A DNA stretch of 64,000 nt from JBAOHV01 sp037045265 (GCA_037045265.1 JBAOHV010000019.1:186001-250000), one strand, 5' to 3'; shown: positions 26,394 through 35,256, counted from the stretch's first letter. Translations and numbers: made by a program. The notes: generated by a model from the letters alone, not told the origin.

Positions 26394-26611
26394 ATGCAGC
26401 CGAACGATCGTCCGACCTCGAAGCGACTCACGTCGGTGCCGACGAGCGGCGGCTCGGAGCTCAAGTTCGAGCTGCCGAGCCGGTCCGCCGGTGCTCACAC
26501 CAGGACTTGCCAGATCGCTACTGCGCAGTCCTGCAGAGCGCCGAGCGCCGCACCATCACGGGCGATGCCGAAGTCCCTGGTCCGAGTCACACCGACGCCG
26601 TAGCCTCCTGA
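26394..26611 (+). CDS. Small protein ahead of recombinase 1, frame broken
   Basis: It begins MQPNDRPTSKRLTSVPTSGG after TTAGGAGGGC. The following residues must be taken from other frames, AGPPVLTPGLARSLL and then LQSAERRTITGDAEVPG ... DAVAS, to match the intact small protein at 35575-35775 (SGPPALTPKLARALLAVLRA ... GDVAS). Thus one gene of about 70 residues with two frame breaks is present. It ends 3 bp before the recombinase start. Position directly before a large serine recombinase makes a recombination directionality factor or a helper possible; no family is recognised. Confidence 0.45.
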
Positions 26612-26614
26612 GTC

Positions 26615-28258
26615 GTGAAGCGCTTTGCGTTCTACGGCCGGGTCTCTACCGAGGACCAACAGGATCCGACGTCCTCGCGCAACTGGCAGCTCGCACGGTC
26701 GAGACAGGTCATCGAGCCGACCGGCGGTGAGATTGTCACCGAGTTCTTCGACATTGGTCAGTCACGCTCGTTGCCATGGAAGCGCCGTCCAGAGGCCGCC
26801 CGACTGCTGGACACCTTCCCTGACGAGAACCGCGGTTTTGATGCAGTCGTCATTGGCGAGCCGCAGCGTGCGTTCTACGGCGGCCAGTTCGGGCTGACCT
26901 TCCCGGTCTTCACTCACTACGGCGTCGGGCTCTGGGTTCCAGAAGTAGGCGGCGCTGTAGATCCAGGTTCGGAAGCACATGACCTGGTGATGGCCCTCTA
27001 CGGCGGCATGTCGAAGGGGGAGCGCACCCGCATCAAGACACGAGTCCGAAGTGCCATGGCGTCCCAGGCCGCAATCGAAGGTCGCTTTCTCGGCGGTCGC
27101 CCTCCGTACGGGTACCTCCTTGGGGATGCCGGCATTCACCCGAATCCATCGAAGGCGGCAAACGGGCAACGGCTCCGCCGACTCGAGCTCGACCCGGTCG
27201 CCACCCCAGTGGTCCAACGCATCTTCGACGAGTACTGCGCCGGAACCGGACTGCATTCGATCGCCCAGGGTCTCAACAGCGACGGCGTTCTCTCCCCCTC
27301 CGCTCACGATCCCGCCCGCAATACGCATCGGGCCTCGGGGCGCGGGCTGTGGGCGAAGTCTGCTGTCCGAGCGATCCTGATCAACCCCCGCTACACGGGC
27401 TTCGAGGTGTGGAACAAGCAGCGCAAGGACGAGGTACTACTCGACGTCGATGACGTCGCCCTCGGCCACCAGACCAAGATGCGGTGGAACGACACCAGCG
27501 AATGGATCTGGTCTGCCGAGCCCGTCCATGAACCAATCGTCGCTCGCGAGCAGTTCGATGCCGCCCAAGCCATGTTCACCAGGAGCAAGGCCCGGTCTTC
27601 ACGCCAGCCTGTCGAAGGCCGGCACTACCTCCTGACCGGACTGATGCACTGCCACCTGTGCGGGCGACGCATGCAAGCCCAGTGGAACCATGGCCAGGCC
27701 TACTACCGGTGCAAGTTCCCAGAGGACTACCCGAACCCGAATGGTGAGCATCCGCGCAGCGTCTATGTGAAAGAAGCTGCCATCACCCCCGGGCTCGACC
27801 GGTGGCTCGCAGAACTCTTCGACGACGAACACCTCGATGCGACCTGTCAGACACTCGCCGGCGTGTCCGAACCCGATCCGGCCAAGTCCGAACAGGACGA
27901 CAAGCTGCGGATCGGGATTGCGGACTGCGACCGACGGATCAAGAAGTACCACCAGCTGCTCGACCACGACGTCGACCCCGCCCTCGCCGCTGCATGGATC
28001 ACCGAAGCTCAGCGCGAACGAAAGGCACTCGAAGCTCAGCTCGGCGTGCAGGTCTCTGGCGACCAACTCAGCTCGAGCCAGGTGAAAGCGCTCGTCGTTG
28101 CGCTCCGCGACATCGTCAGCACGCTCGCTGCGGCCGACCCGACCGACAAGGCCGATCTCTACCAGGAACTCGGCGTCTCGCTGCGGTACGACACCAGCGG
28201 CACGGTCACAGTGAGGGCCCAACCCCGTGGGGTTAAAGTTCGTGTCGGAGGGGCGTGA
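26615..28258 (+). CDS. Large serine recombinase (integrase) 1
   Basis: 547 residues. The resolvase domain begins RFAFYGRVSTEDQQDPTSS (nucleophile Ser in GRVSTEDQ, about residue 10). The recombinase domain includes GRFLGGRPPYGYLLGDAG. A zinc ribbon follows, CHLCGRRMQ ... YYRCKFPEDY, then a coiled-coil region near residues 440-500. It starts with GTG. The 3' end overlaps a tRNA-Leu-derived repeat (28239-28252), so the last residues are encoded by the attachment site. It belongs to the element reaching left to 15831 or 12978. It is a close homologue of recombinase 2 at 35778. Confidence 0.93.
   Translation: MKRFAFYGRVSTEDQQDPTSSRNWQLARSRQVIEPTGGEIVTEFFDIGQSRSLPWKRRPEAARLLDTFPDENRGFDAVVIGEPQRAFYGGQFGLTFPVFTHYGVGLWVPEVGGAVDPGSEAHDLVMALYGGMSKGERTRIKTRVRSAMASQAAIEGRFLGGRPPYGYLLGDAGIHPNPSKAANGQRLRRLELDPVATPVVQRIFDEYCAGTGLHSIAQGLNSDGVLSPSAHDPARNTHRASGRGLWAKSAVRAILINPRYTGFEVWNKQRKDEVLLDVDDVALGHQTKMRWNDTSEWIWSAEPVHEPIVAREQFDAAQAMFTRSKARSSRQPVEGRHYLLTGLMHCHLCGRRMQAQWNHGQAYYRCKFPEDYPNPNGEHPRSVYVKEAAITPGLDRWLAELFDDEHLDATCQTLAGVSEPDPAKSEQDDKLRIGIADCDRRIKKYHQLLDHDVDPALAAAWITEAQRERKALEAQLGVQVSGDQLSSSQVKALVVALRDIVSTLAAADPTDKADLYQELGVSLRYDTSGTVTVRAQPRGVKVRVGGA
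28239..28252. repeat. Partial copy of tRNA-Leu(GAG) 3' end (junction of two elements)
   Basis: GTTCGTGTCGGAGGGG (from 28239) is shared with the copy at 12978, and TGTCGGAGGGG with the tRNA end at 37411. It overlaps the last codons of recombinase 1 and would be the junction between two integrated elements. Confidence 0.7.
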
Positions 28259-28268
28259 GGCCCCATCG

Positions 28269-28413
28269 CTACACCTCGCGGATGTGCTGGTCCTCTGCGA
28301 CCTTCGCTGACCACAGCCCGAACATCGACAGATTGGCCTTGAGCGAGCCGGGCACCAACGGCCAGTCGCTTCAGCTGCAGCCGATCGTTCTCGGGTGCTT
28401 TCGGCTCCGACAT
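28269..28413 (-). CDS. Possible small ORF at the left end of the second element
   Basis: MSEPKAPENDRLQLKR, continued after a one-base shift as DWPLVPGSLKANLSMFGLWS and AKVAEDQHIREV, would make a protein of about 48 residues. The sequence composition looks coding, but the frame break and lack of a known family leave this weak. Confidence 0.3.
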
Positions 28414-28491
28414 GGACGCCAACATGAGGGAACGCGGCAGCATCTAAGCCAACAACCAAGGGAGAAGGCGTTCAATGGGAACAGAAAGCAA

Positions 28492-29070
28492 TCAGATACC
28501 GAGCCTCCGAGAATGCTCCAACCAGTCCGACCGGCCAAGCGAGAGGACGTGCAGGTCCCAGAGTTGGCCGGCAGCGAAGCAATGCTCCTTAAGGAGTGCC
28601 TCCTCGCAGAAGCCCACGAGCAACAGCGCACGCACAACCGAGTGATTGAAGCTGAACACCTCGGCGTAGACCTTGCGAAATCCCAGCCGCATGAATAGGT
28701 CGTCGAGGAGGAGGGCGAACCCTTCCGCTGCACGAAAGTCGGACCGAAGCGAGGGATGCAAGATGCCGCAGATGGTCGTGTGCCCAGCCCTCTCATCAGC
28801 ATTCAATGCCGCGGTGTAGCCGATTGGCTCCCCATTCGAAACATTGGTAATTAGATACTCACAAAAGGTGTTGCGATCACGGCCAACGACCTCGTCGAAA
28901 CCGGGCTGCGCTTCCCGAAACCTCCATCGATACGCCTCAGGGTCCTCACTGAAGAGCTCATAGAGCCATGTCGCATCTTGCGGAAACACGGCGCGAAGCC
29001 GGCACCATCTTCCGCGCATTCGGCGGTCAAGGCGGAGTAGGGGCGCGATGGGGCGCGGCTCAGTCGTCAC
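28492..29070 (-). CDS. GNAT-family N-acetyltransferase
   Basis: A 192-residue protein with the GNAT pattern: GEPIGYTAALNADERAGHTT (strand 4), then FRAAEGFALLLDDLFMRLGF and RKVYAEVFSFNHSVVRALLL, where the Asn-His and GF turns follow the family's motif B. The usual Q/RxxGxG/A loop is poorly preserved (HPSLRSDFRAAEGFA). The GTG start overlaps the stop of the acyl carrier protein gene (GTGA), so the two are made together. An acyl-ACP rather than acetyl-CoA donor is therefore plausible, but is inference. Base composition is clearly lower in GC than neighbouring DNA. Confidence 0.75.
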   Translation of the reverse strand: MTTEPRPIAPLLRLDRRMRGRWCRLRAVFPQDATWLYELFSEDPEAYRWRFREAQPGFDEVVGRDRNTFCEYLITNVSNGEPIGYTAALNADERAGHTTICGILHPSLRSDFRAAEGFALLLDDLFMRLGFRKVYAEVFSFNHSVVRALLLVGFCEEALLKEHCFAAGQLWDLHVLSLGRSDWLEHSRRLGI

Positions 29071-29327
29071 AGCGTGGCGTCCGTACGCAGCGCTACGTAG
29101 AAGCTGTACAAATCCTCGCCACAATTCAGGGGAGTCGCCGGACCTGCGGACTCGGTGGACTCGGCAAGATCCTCGACGATCAGGACGACCATCAACATTG
29201 ACAAGGAATCGAGATGGAGGTCCTCAACAAGGGAGGCATCGGGCTGAAGCAGTCCTTGTTCCAGACCAAGTTCTCTTTCGATCGCTTGATAGAATGCAGC
29301 CCCAGTCAAGAACGTCGCACCGGTCAT
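29067..29327 (-). CDS. Acyl carrier protein
   Basis: An 86-residue acidic protein. SLVEDLHLDSLSMLMVVLIV carries the 4'-phosphopantetheine attachment site DSLS (Ser 41). Length and helix pattern fit a stand-alone ACP. It overlaps the preceding lipoprotein gene by ATGA and the following GNAT gene by GTGA. It is not near fatty-acid genes, so it is a dedicated carrier for this operon, loading an acyl or amino-acyl group on to the GNAT or another enzyme. Confidence 0.82.
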   Translation of the reverse strand: MTGATFLTGAAFYQAIERELGLEQGLLQPDASLVEDLHLDSLSMLMVVLIVEDLAESTESAGPATPLNCGEDLYSFYVALRTDATL

Positions 29328-29728
29328 GAGACAACAACCCGGACAACGAGGCCGGGGTGTCCAGCCCGATCGGTCGATGCATAGGTGGTGCTCAGTTCCG
29401 TCGAGCCGGGCATACTGGCGAGGAAGTCATATGGCCGGCTCGGGCAGGGCAGGAGGCTGTCGCCAGAATCAGCTACCGGTTCCGCAAGTCGCCTAGAGTT
29501 GTAGGTCTGTCCGAACCGGACTACATCGCCTTCTCGCACCCGTAGCTCCTGCTTCTCAATGCTCGGATCAACGCGTTTCACGGCGCCCGCTTCGCACCGT
29601 TCCAAGAGGCTTGGCGCTTGTGGCTCGCCCGCCGAACATCCCGAAACGCCACCAAGGGCGAGCACAACCATGCAGAGAACTGGGCGAGCGGTGCTACGCG
29701 CAGCGGTACCAAGTATGAAACGCAACAT
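29324..29728 (-). CDS. Unknown lipoprotein of the G1-peptidase operon
   Basis: A 134-residue protein. The N-terminus MLRFILGTAARSTARPVLCM continues to a hydrophobic core and lipobox GVSGC, so it should be lipid-anchored and outward-facing. The mature part of about 95 residues (ERCEAGAVKRVDPSIEKQEL, RFGQTYNSRRLAEPVADSGD) has no recognised domain and contains further Cys residues. Its start lies inside the end of the peptidase gene and its stop overlaps the ACP start, so it is translationally tied to both. Confidence 0.65.
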   Translation of the reverse strand: MLRFILGTAARSTARPVLCMVVLALGGVSGCSAGEPQAPSLLERCEAGAVKRVDPSIEKQELRVREGDVVRFGQTYNSRRLAEPVADSGDSLLPCPSRPYDFLASMPGSTELSTTYASTDRAGHPGLVVRVVVS

Positions 29729-30818
29729 TGTTGGTCGGATTGAAGAAGTTCGAATCGAATAGATCACCAAACCGCACCAGATTCACGGTATCAGACAGCG
29801 AAGATACCGAGCCAAACGATGAGCCACCATTGAAGGTCATGTTCTGCCACGAGGTGGAGTTGGTGGTCTTTCGAAGTTGCCACGGATAGCCGCCTGGCCC
29901 TGTCCCGATAACCAATTCGCTGGCAACCTCAGCGGAGTTGCCGTCGTATCGCGATATCGGCACGGCCTGAACCGGTGCCCATACTGCTCCGGTCGAGTAG
30001 TTCACGAGCGTAAACGCCGCTTGCTGAGGACCAACGTTGTATGCGACTGCGGCCGCGGCGATCTGGCCGGAAGCCACATGAAATCCCGCGTTAAAGATGG
30101 GCCCGGCGGGCAGCACTTCGGTCCATCCAACCGAGTCGTTAATGGGGCCGCCCAGTTGTGGAGTACCGCTTGCCACCTCGAGACCCGCTTGGATCAGGTC
30201 GGTTGACCCGTTCTTCCATCCGCCGAGGCCCACCCAGATCGAATGCGAGCTTGCATGTGAGCAGTGACTCACGAACGACGGTTGCCTCCAACCTGCGCTC
30301 ACTTGATTGATGCCATTGTTCTGGCTCTTGATTACGGTCGCTGACCAGTTGAGGCTGGTCGATGCTGTGAACCTCACGTCGGAGGTCGGGGTGCAGATCT
30401 TCGATTCGACGGCACGGAGTCTCGAGCCAACCCTGTTCCAGTCGGCGAGAGCTTTCGCGTCGGTGGGCCTGGCCGGGAGCCCCACGAGGGCATTCTCGGC
30501 GTCCGTGTGCTCGGTGGCGTCCCAAGCCAGTGGCGTCGAACGCTCATACCACTCGCTACCGTCCGCAAGCTTGTAGTGCGACACCATGGTGGCATTCGGA
30601 TCACCGGGTGTTGCTGGGCGACCGTCGGTTGTTTGCCAGGAAGCAGAAACCGGAGCGATGGGGGTACACGACTGGGGATCACGCACCTCGTCTTGGGACC
30701 CGTCGCTCCCGTCGCCCCCGTCGACGCTCACCGGGGCTTCCGCTCCGGCGGAAACCGTCGAAACGGTGTTTCCTGCGACAAGTGCCAGGGTGGCTAGCAG
30801 ACCACGACGCACCTTCAT
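29694..30818 (-). CDS. Secreted glutamic peptidase (G1/eqolisin family)
   Basis: 374 residues with signal peptide MKVRRGLLATLALVAGNTVS ... AGAEA. The C-terminal 230 residues have the G1 beta-sandwich pattern: STSLNWSATVI, QVSAGWRQPSF, HSIWVGLGGWKNGSTDLIQA, WTEVLPAGP and NSAEVASELVIG. By comparison with scytalidoglutamic peptidase (Gln53, Glu136) the pair is probably Q210 in LIQAG and E297 in SAEVA, 87 residues apart against 83. The 150-residue N-terminal part may be a propeptide. The ATG at 30818 follows GGGAGGT. First gene of a four-gene operon with lipoprotein, ACP and GNAT; a TAGGAT -10-like box lies upstream. Bacterial G1 enzymes usually prefer acid pH. Confidence 0.78.
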   Translation of the reverse strand: MKVRRGLLATLALVAGNTVSTVSAGAEAPVSVDGGDGSDGSQDEVRDPQSCTPIAPVSASWQTTDGRPATPGDPNATMVSHYKLADGSEWYERSTPLAWDATEHTDAENALVGLPARPTDAKALADWNRVGSRLRAVESKICTPTSDVRFTASTSLNWSATVIKSQNNGINQVSAGWRQPSFVSHCSHASSHSIWVGLGGWKNGSTDLIQAGLEVASGTPQLGGPINDSVGWTEVLPAGPIFNAGFHVASGQIAAAAVAYNVGPQQAAFTLVNYSTGAVWAPVQAVPISRYDGNSAEVASELVIGTGPGGYPWQLRKTTNSTSWQNMTFNGGSSFGSVSSLSDTVNLVRFGDLFDSNFFNPTNNVAFHTWYRCA

Positions 30819-30930
30819 CTGACCTCCCAATCACACCGGGCAAGCGACTCCAGCCAATCCTAACTGAACTGGCGCGTTCGGACCGACGCAGCGCTGTAGC
30901 CGCCTGCCTCAGTGGGCCCCGTTGGCGGCC

Positions 30931-33420
30931 TCACCAGCCGACATCGGCGCCGTCGTCGATCTCGTCTGGCGTCGATTGGTCGATGGCGGGTTCCTTGGCG
31001 GCGCTGCGGCGGAGCGCGTCGGTGACGAGGTCGAACGGGTCTGGTCTCTCGCCGGGGCGGCTGTGGTGTTCGAGCTCGTCGGCCGGCTCGTCGTCGACGA
31101 GGTACATGCGGTTGGAGTGACGGCCTCGGCTGAGCCCGACATAGCCCATCTCTCGGTGCATGTCGTCGCTCGCGAGCAGCAGCCCGTGATCACACGTCCT
31201 GCCCTGGGCCTTGTGCACGGTGACGGCGTAGCCGTGGCGCATGTGTCCGGCATCGAGGTAATCGCTGTCGAGTCCGCGGTCGCCGTCGTCGGTCGAGATC
31301 GTGACGCTGCGGTGCCGGTGGTCGATGTCGGTGATCGTGCCGACGGTGCCGTTGCGGATTCCGTTCGGGTAGTCGTTGCGGGTGCAGAGCACCTGGTCGC
31401 CCACCTGGAACGGCCGACCACGAACCACGAGCGGCGGTCCCTGGACTTCGCCGGCATCGGCGACACGGAGTCGGGCGCGACGGTTGAGGTCGTCGACGTC
31501 CGCGTTGCGTCCCGCCATCATCAACGCCGAACTGCCGGCGCAGCGATGCGCCCACCAGTCGGCGACCATGGCGTCGCGCACGGTCTCGGCGTTCGGCGCA
31601 GTGACGACTCGGCCGTGATCGCGGAGGGCGCCGACGGCCACGTCGACGTGTCCGCCGCGGAGCTGGTGCAGCGCCCAGCGTTCGGTCTCGTCGTGCTGTC
31701 GTCGGTTCTCGGTGAGCATCAGCACTGGGTGCCGCTTCGCGAGGGCGGCGAGGACGCCGCCGGCCTGGATTTCGGGCAACTGCTTCGGGTCGCCGACAAG
31801 CACGACCTTGGTTCGGTGCATGGCTGCGTCGCGCAGCAGGGGTGCGAGGGTTCGGGTGCCGACCATGCCGGCCTCGTCGACCACGAGCACGGTTCGCTCG
31901 TCGAGTCGCTGGTCGCCTCGCTGGAGATCGAGGTTGAGCTTGGCGATCGTCGTCGAGCGGATACCTGAGCCAGCCTGCAGCTCGTGCGCCGCGGCGGCAG
32001 AGAGCGCGCAGCCGATCACCCGGTAGCCGGAGTGCTGCCACGCCTCGCGGGCGGCGTCGAGGCTGAACGTCTTGCCCGTGCCCGCCGCGGCGACAAGCAC
32101 CTCGACCGCTCGACCCGACCGGCACATCTCCCGAACGACGGCGGCCTGTTCGTCGCTGATCGACGGTCGAGCCTGGACCGCACCCTCGACCGCCGAGCCG
32201 AGGGCGACCCCTTGTTCAGCCGTCTGACCGCTGGCGGCGAGGTCGACGACCGACCGCTCGAGGCGGACCATCTCCGCGGTCGAGAACACCGACCCGGTCC
32301 GCTGCTTCCACCCGACCCTGACCACATCGGGACGGCCGACGTATTGCCACGCCATCTCCTCGACCACCTCCATCGACACACCCGGAGGCAACAGGTCGAT
32401 CAGACCGCGGATGACGTCGCGGCGGTCGAACGTCGAGTTCGACTCGGTCAACCCAACCGGGGAGGACAGCCGGGCGAACACCCGAGTTGTCTCGCCAGAG
32501 TCAACGACCGGCACCACTTGTCGGCCGGTCACCGCCGAGAGATCGGCGGGATCGATGCCGATGGTCAGGGCCTCCGTGCGCCATCTGGCGGTGTGGTCAG
32601 ACAACCGTTCAGGGCTGACCACCTTCGCCCGACGGGTCTCCAGCGTCGACACCTGCGCCGCTCTCGCCGAGGTCAGTCCCCACTCGGCCATCGTGCGTTC
32701 GATCTGCTCGCGCCGCTTCGAGAACAACCCGATCAACTCCGGGTCGACCCCCTCGACGTCGGCGAGCCCATCGTGCACCGACGTCCACGCAACACCGAGA
32801 CGGGCGGTGAGCTCATGACGCAGCTGCGCCTGGTACACGTACCCGCCCGTCTTCGCGTGCTCGTACAACGCAGTGGCGTCGATCGTGCGCCACCCGCCGT
32901 CCGCTGCTCGCACCGAGTTCGCCACCAGCACATGAGTGTGCAGCAGCGGATCCAGATCACGCGACGTGCGATGCCGGAACCCCGCCGCGAGGAACCCGCC
33001 CGTCGGCGTCCGCTCCACACCGTTACGGCCCGTCCTCGTGAACGCCGCCACCTCCTCCATGTACGCCACCGCCCGAGCAACCGCAGCCTCGTGCGCCGCC
33101 ACAACCTGGGCCGCCACTGCGCGCTCGCCGAGACCCCACAGGAGCGACACCGACTTCGGCGCTCGGAACGTCAGATCCCACCCCGGTACCTTGCGGTTCT
33201 TCGCCCGGTGCAGCTGCTCACCCGTGCGCGGGTCAAGGCCGGTCAGCACCGCCCGCAGATCCTCCGACCGGACCAGCCCTTCAAGATCGAGCTGATGCGA
33301 CGAGGCGAGCCAGTAGCCCGGCGCCTCACCCTCCTCGGAGTAGTAGTCCTCGATGCCGGAGACGACCTGGTCGAGGTAGTAGGACTCGGCGCCCGGCGCG
33401 AGCCGGTGAAGGTTCAACAC
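30931..33420 (-). CDS. MobF (TrwC-type) relaxase-helicase 2
   Basis: 829 residues from the GTG at 33418, which has GGGAGG upstream. Tyr pairs occur in ESYYLD and IEDYYSE (residues 14-15 and 26-27); the His triad is in FRHRTSRDLDPLLHTHVL. PGWDLTFRAPKSVSLLWGLG follows TGEQL directly, without the HTH insertion of relaxase 1. Helicase motifs are VAAAGTGKTFSLDAA and TVLVVDEAGMVGTRTL. It is shorter than relaxase 1 at the C-terminus. With recombinase 2 it forms a second mobilizable unit lacking its own secretion genes. Confidence 0.92.
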   Translation of the reverse strand: MLNLHRLAPGAESYYLDQVVSGIEDYYSEEGEAPGYWLASSHQLDLEGLVRSEDLRAVLTGLDPRTGEQLHRAKNRKVPGWDLTFRAPKSVSLLWGLGERAVAAQVVAAHEAAVARAVAYMEEVAAFTRTGRNGVERTPTGGFLAAGFRHRTSRDLDPLLHTHVLVANSVRAADGGWRTIDATALYEHAKTGGYVYQAQLRHELTARLGVAWTSVHDGLADVEGVDPELIGLFSKRREQIERTMAEWGLTSARAAQVSTLETRRAKVVSPERLSDHTARWRTEALTIGIDPADLSAVTGRQVVPVVDSGETTRVFARLSSPVGLTESNSTFDRRDVIRGLIDLLPPGVSMEVVEEMAWQYVGRPDVVRVGWKQRTGSVFSTAEMVRLERSVVDLAASGQTAEQGVALGSAVEGAVQARPSISDEQAAVVREMCRSGRAVEVLVAAAGTGKTFSLDAAREAWQHSGYRVIGCALSAAAAHELQAGSGIRSTTIAKLNLDLQRGDQRLDERTVLVVDEAGMVGTRTLAPLLRDAAMHRTKVVLVGDPKQLPEIQAGGVLAALAKRHPVLMLTENRRQHDETERWALHQLRGGHVDVAVGALRDHGRVVTAPNAETVRDAMVADWWAHRCAGSSALMMAGRNADVDDLNRRARLRVADAGEVQGPPLVVRGRPFQVGDQVLCTRNDYPNGIRNGTVGTITDIDHRHRSVTISTDDGDRGLDSDYLDAGHMRHGYAVTVHKAQGRTCDHGLLLASDDMHREMGYVGLSRGRHSNRMYLVDDEPADELEHHSRPGERPDPFDLVTDALRRSAAKEPAIDQSTPDEIDDGADVGW

Positions 33421-33942
33421 GTAGCGCCTCCCCCACCTCTGGTCAGGGTCAACGCATCTGCGATGCAAGTCTGTGAACCCCTTTGACACGACCGATGAAG
33501 CGCGAGTCGGACCGGACCGAGACCAGTGACGCCGGCACACGGACGGCGACCGGGAGCTACCTCACTGCCGCTTGCTCCCCACACGTCACGAGGAACGACG
33601 TCGACCCGCTCAGCGAAGACGCTGTGGGCCCGGTTCGACCCGTCGCCAGCGGGGAACCACCCGCGCACCCCCGGCGCCCTACACGGCGTCAGGACAGAGC
33701 CTGGGCTCAGCACGCCGGAGCGCATTGCCGCCACTCGCGAAAAGGCGCTGTGGCGGTGTCGAGACTTCGGCAGCAGCGAGCCCCTTGGTCGTGTTCGTGT
33801 CCTGCGAGCCATGTCGGCCTCCCCGATCGGTGAGCGCCGAGCGGAGATCGCCCGACACGCTTCCCAAGCGCGCAGAGAGGATGCGGGAGCGGGGATTTCG
33901 TTCGGGATCTTCGTGCAGGCTGGCACCGGTGATCCGTCGTGA
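33421..33942. other. Gene-free stretch upstream of relaxase 2 (oriT candidate)
   Basis: No convincing gene is seen; frames here are short and Arg-rich. A small perfect hairpin, GCATC-TGC-GATGC (33454-33466), lies 34 bp before the relaxase start, where MobF systems usually have their nick region. The ten bases GATGCAAGTC at its right side recur at 35212 beyond the IS110 element. A nick site was not identified. Confidence 0.35.
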
Positions 33943-33986
33943 CCCATAAGCGCGCCGACCCCGTTCAGGTGTCTTTCGCAGCGATA

Positions 33987-34114
33987 TGTCCGGCGGGTTG
34001 CTGGTGCCGGCCTGGCCCCGCTGCTGGCCTGATCAGGAGCTTGTCCGCACCAGGTGCGTGACCCTTCTCTGTCCTGCCGTCGCGGTCCGAACCCAGGCCG
34101 GCACCAACCGGACA
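33987..34114 (+). ncRNA. Candidate IS110 bridge RNA in the left end
   Basis: A 14-bp perfect stem TGGTGCCGGCCTGG (34002-34015) with CCAGGCCGGCACCA (34093-34106) is extended by TGTCCGG (33987-33993) pairing with CCGGACA (34108-34114). The 77-base interior contains further small hairpins, CGCACC-A-GGTGCG and CCTGATCAGG. It lies directly before the IS110 transposase start, where IS110-group elements such as IS621 encode the guide RNA that pairs with donor and target DNA. The loops were not matched to targets. Confidence 0.55.
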
Positions 34115-34133
34115 CACCCACGAAGGAGGCGTC

Positions 34134-35195
34134 ATGAACATGCTGACAGAACTGGTCGATCACGTCATCGGGGTCGACCCCGACCGCGACCGGGTCACCG
34201 CGGCGGTGATCGACTCGCGCACCCAGGGCGAGCTCGCCCGGGCCGAGTTCGCAGCGAACCCCGCCGGCTACCGGGCGTTGGTCGAGTGGGCCGATGACCA
34301 CAGCACCGGCGACGGCCGGGTGTGGTCGATCGAGGGCACGGGGTCCTACGGGGCCGGGCTCGCCGCCACGCTCAGCGACGCCGGCGAGTGGGTCGTCGAG
34401 TTCGATCGGCCCGCCACCCGAGCTGCTCGCGACGGAGCGAAGAGCGACGGGCTCGACGCCGTGCGAGCAGCACGGGAACTGCTCGGCCGAGACAAGTGGG
34501 CCCAGCCCCGTGCCCGCGGGATCCGTGAAGCGATGCGGGTTCTGCTCGTCGCTCGCAGCGGCGCGCAGCGGTCACGGGTCGCGACGATCAACCAGCTCAA
34601 GGGCCTGCTCGTCACTGCGCCGACCGAGCTGCGCGAGGAACTCCGAGGGCTCACCACGGGCCATCTCATCAAGCGCTGCGCCGCGTTCCGGCCGGCCGGA
34701 CGTGACGAGACCGCCATGACGAAGACGTCGCTGCGGATCCTCGCCCGGCGCATCCGCGCCCTGGATGCCGAGATCACCGATGTCGACCGCGAGCTCAAGA
34801 GCCTCGTCGTCGAGGTCGCGCCGCAGCTCCTCGACGAGTACGGCGTCGGACCCGTCTGCGCCGCCCAGGTCTACGTGTCGTGGTCCCACCCCGGACGCTG
34901 CCGCAACGAAGCATCGTTCGCCCGCCTCGCCGGCGTCGCGCCGATCGAGGCCACCAGCGGACAGACCCAGAACCGTCACCGGCTCAACCGCGGCGGCGAC
35001 CGCCGACTGAACCGGGCGCTGCACACCATCGTTACCGTCCGCATCCGCTACGACGCCGAGACCCGCGCCTACATCGACGCAGCCATCGCTCGCGGCAAGA
35101 CCAAGCGAGACGCCACCCGATGCCTCAAGCGCTACGTCGGACGACGCCTCTACCGGCTCCTCGAGAACCCGCCAGAACCCCTTGACGCTCTATAG
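34134..35195 (+). CDS. IS110-family transposase (recombinase)
   Basis: 353 residues, intact. The RuvC-like DEDD domain shows HVIGVDPDRDRVTAAV, SIEGTGSYGAGLA and GAKSDGLDAVRAARE. The C-terminal Transposase_20 domain has GVGPVCAAQVYVSW, ASFARLAGVAPIEATSGQTQ and RLNRGGDRRLNRALHTIV, the Ser of ATSGQ being the probable nucleophile. GGAGGCGTC precedes the ATG at 34134. It sits inside the second element between the relaxase and recombinase genes; element ends were not fixed but fall near 33945 and shortly after 35195. Intactness suggests recent insertion. Confidence 0.93.
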   Translation: MNMLTELVDHVIGVDPDRDRVTAAVIDSRTQGELARAEFAANPAGYRALVEWADDHSTGDGRVWSIEGTGSYGAGLAATLSDAGEWVVEFDRPATRAARDGAKSDGLDAVRAARELLGRDKWAQPRARGIREAMRVLLVARSGAQRSRVATINQLKGLLVTAPTELREELRGLTTGHLIKRCAAFRPAGRDETAMTKTSLRILARRIRALDAEITDVDRELKSLVVEVAPQLLDEYGVGPVCAAQVYVSWSHPGRCRNEASFARLAGVAPIEATSGQTQNRHRLNRGGDRRLNRALHTIVTVRIRYDAETRAYIDAAIARGKTKRDATRCLKRYVGRRLYRLLENPPEPLDAL

Positions 35196-35256
35196 GAGCA
35201 TCGCGACCTCTGCGGATGCAAGTCCCGATCGTCGAGGCTCGGTCTGCCGCGACCGT

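Noticed and set aside
33526..33942. Plus-strand frame of 138 codons ending before IS110
   Set aside because: Only the last 40 codons look protein-like and there is no start signal; an oriT/spacer reading is preferred.
33454..35225. GATGCAAGTC on both sides of IS110 as a target-site duplication
   Set aside because: IS110 elements do not make such duplications and the left copy is about 500 bp from the element's structured end.
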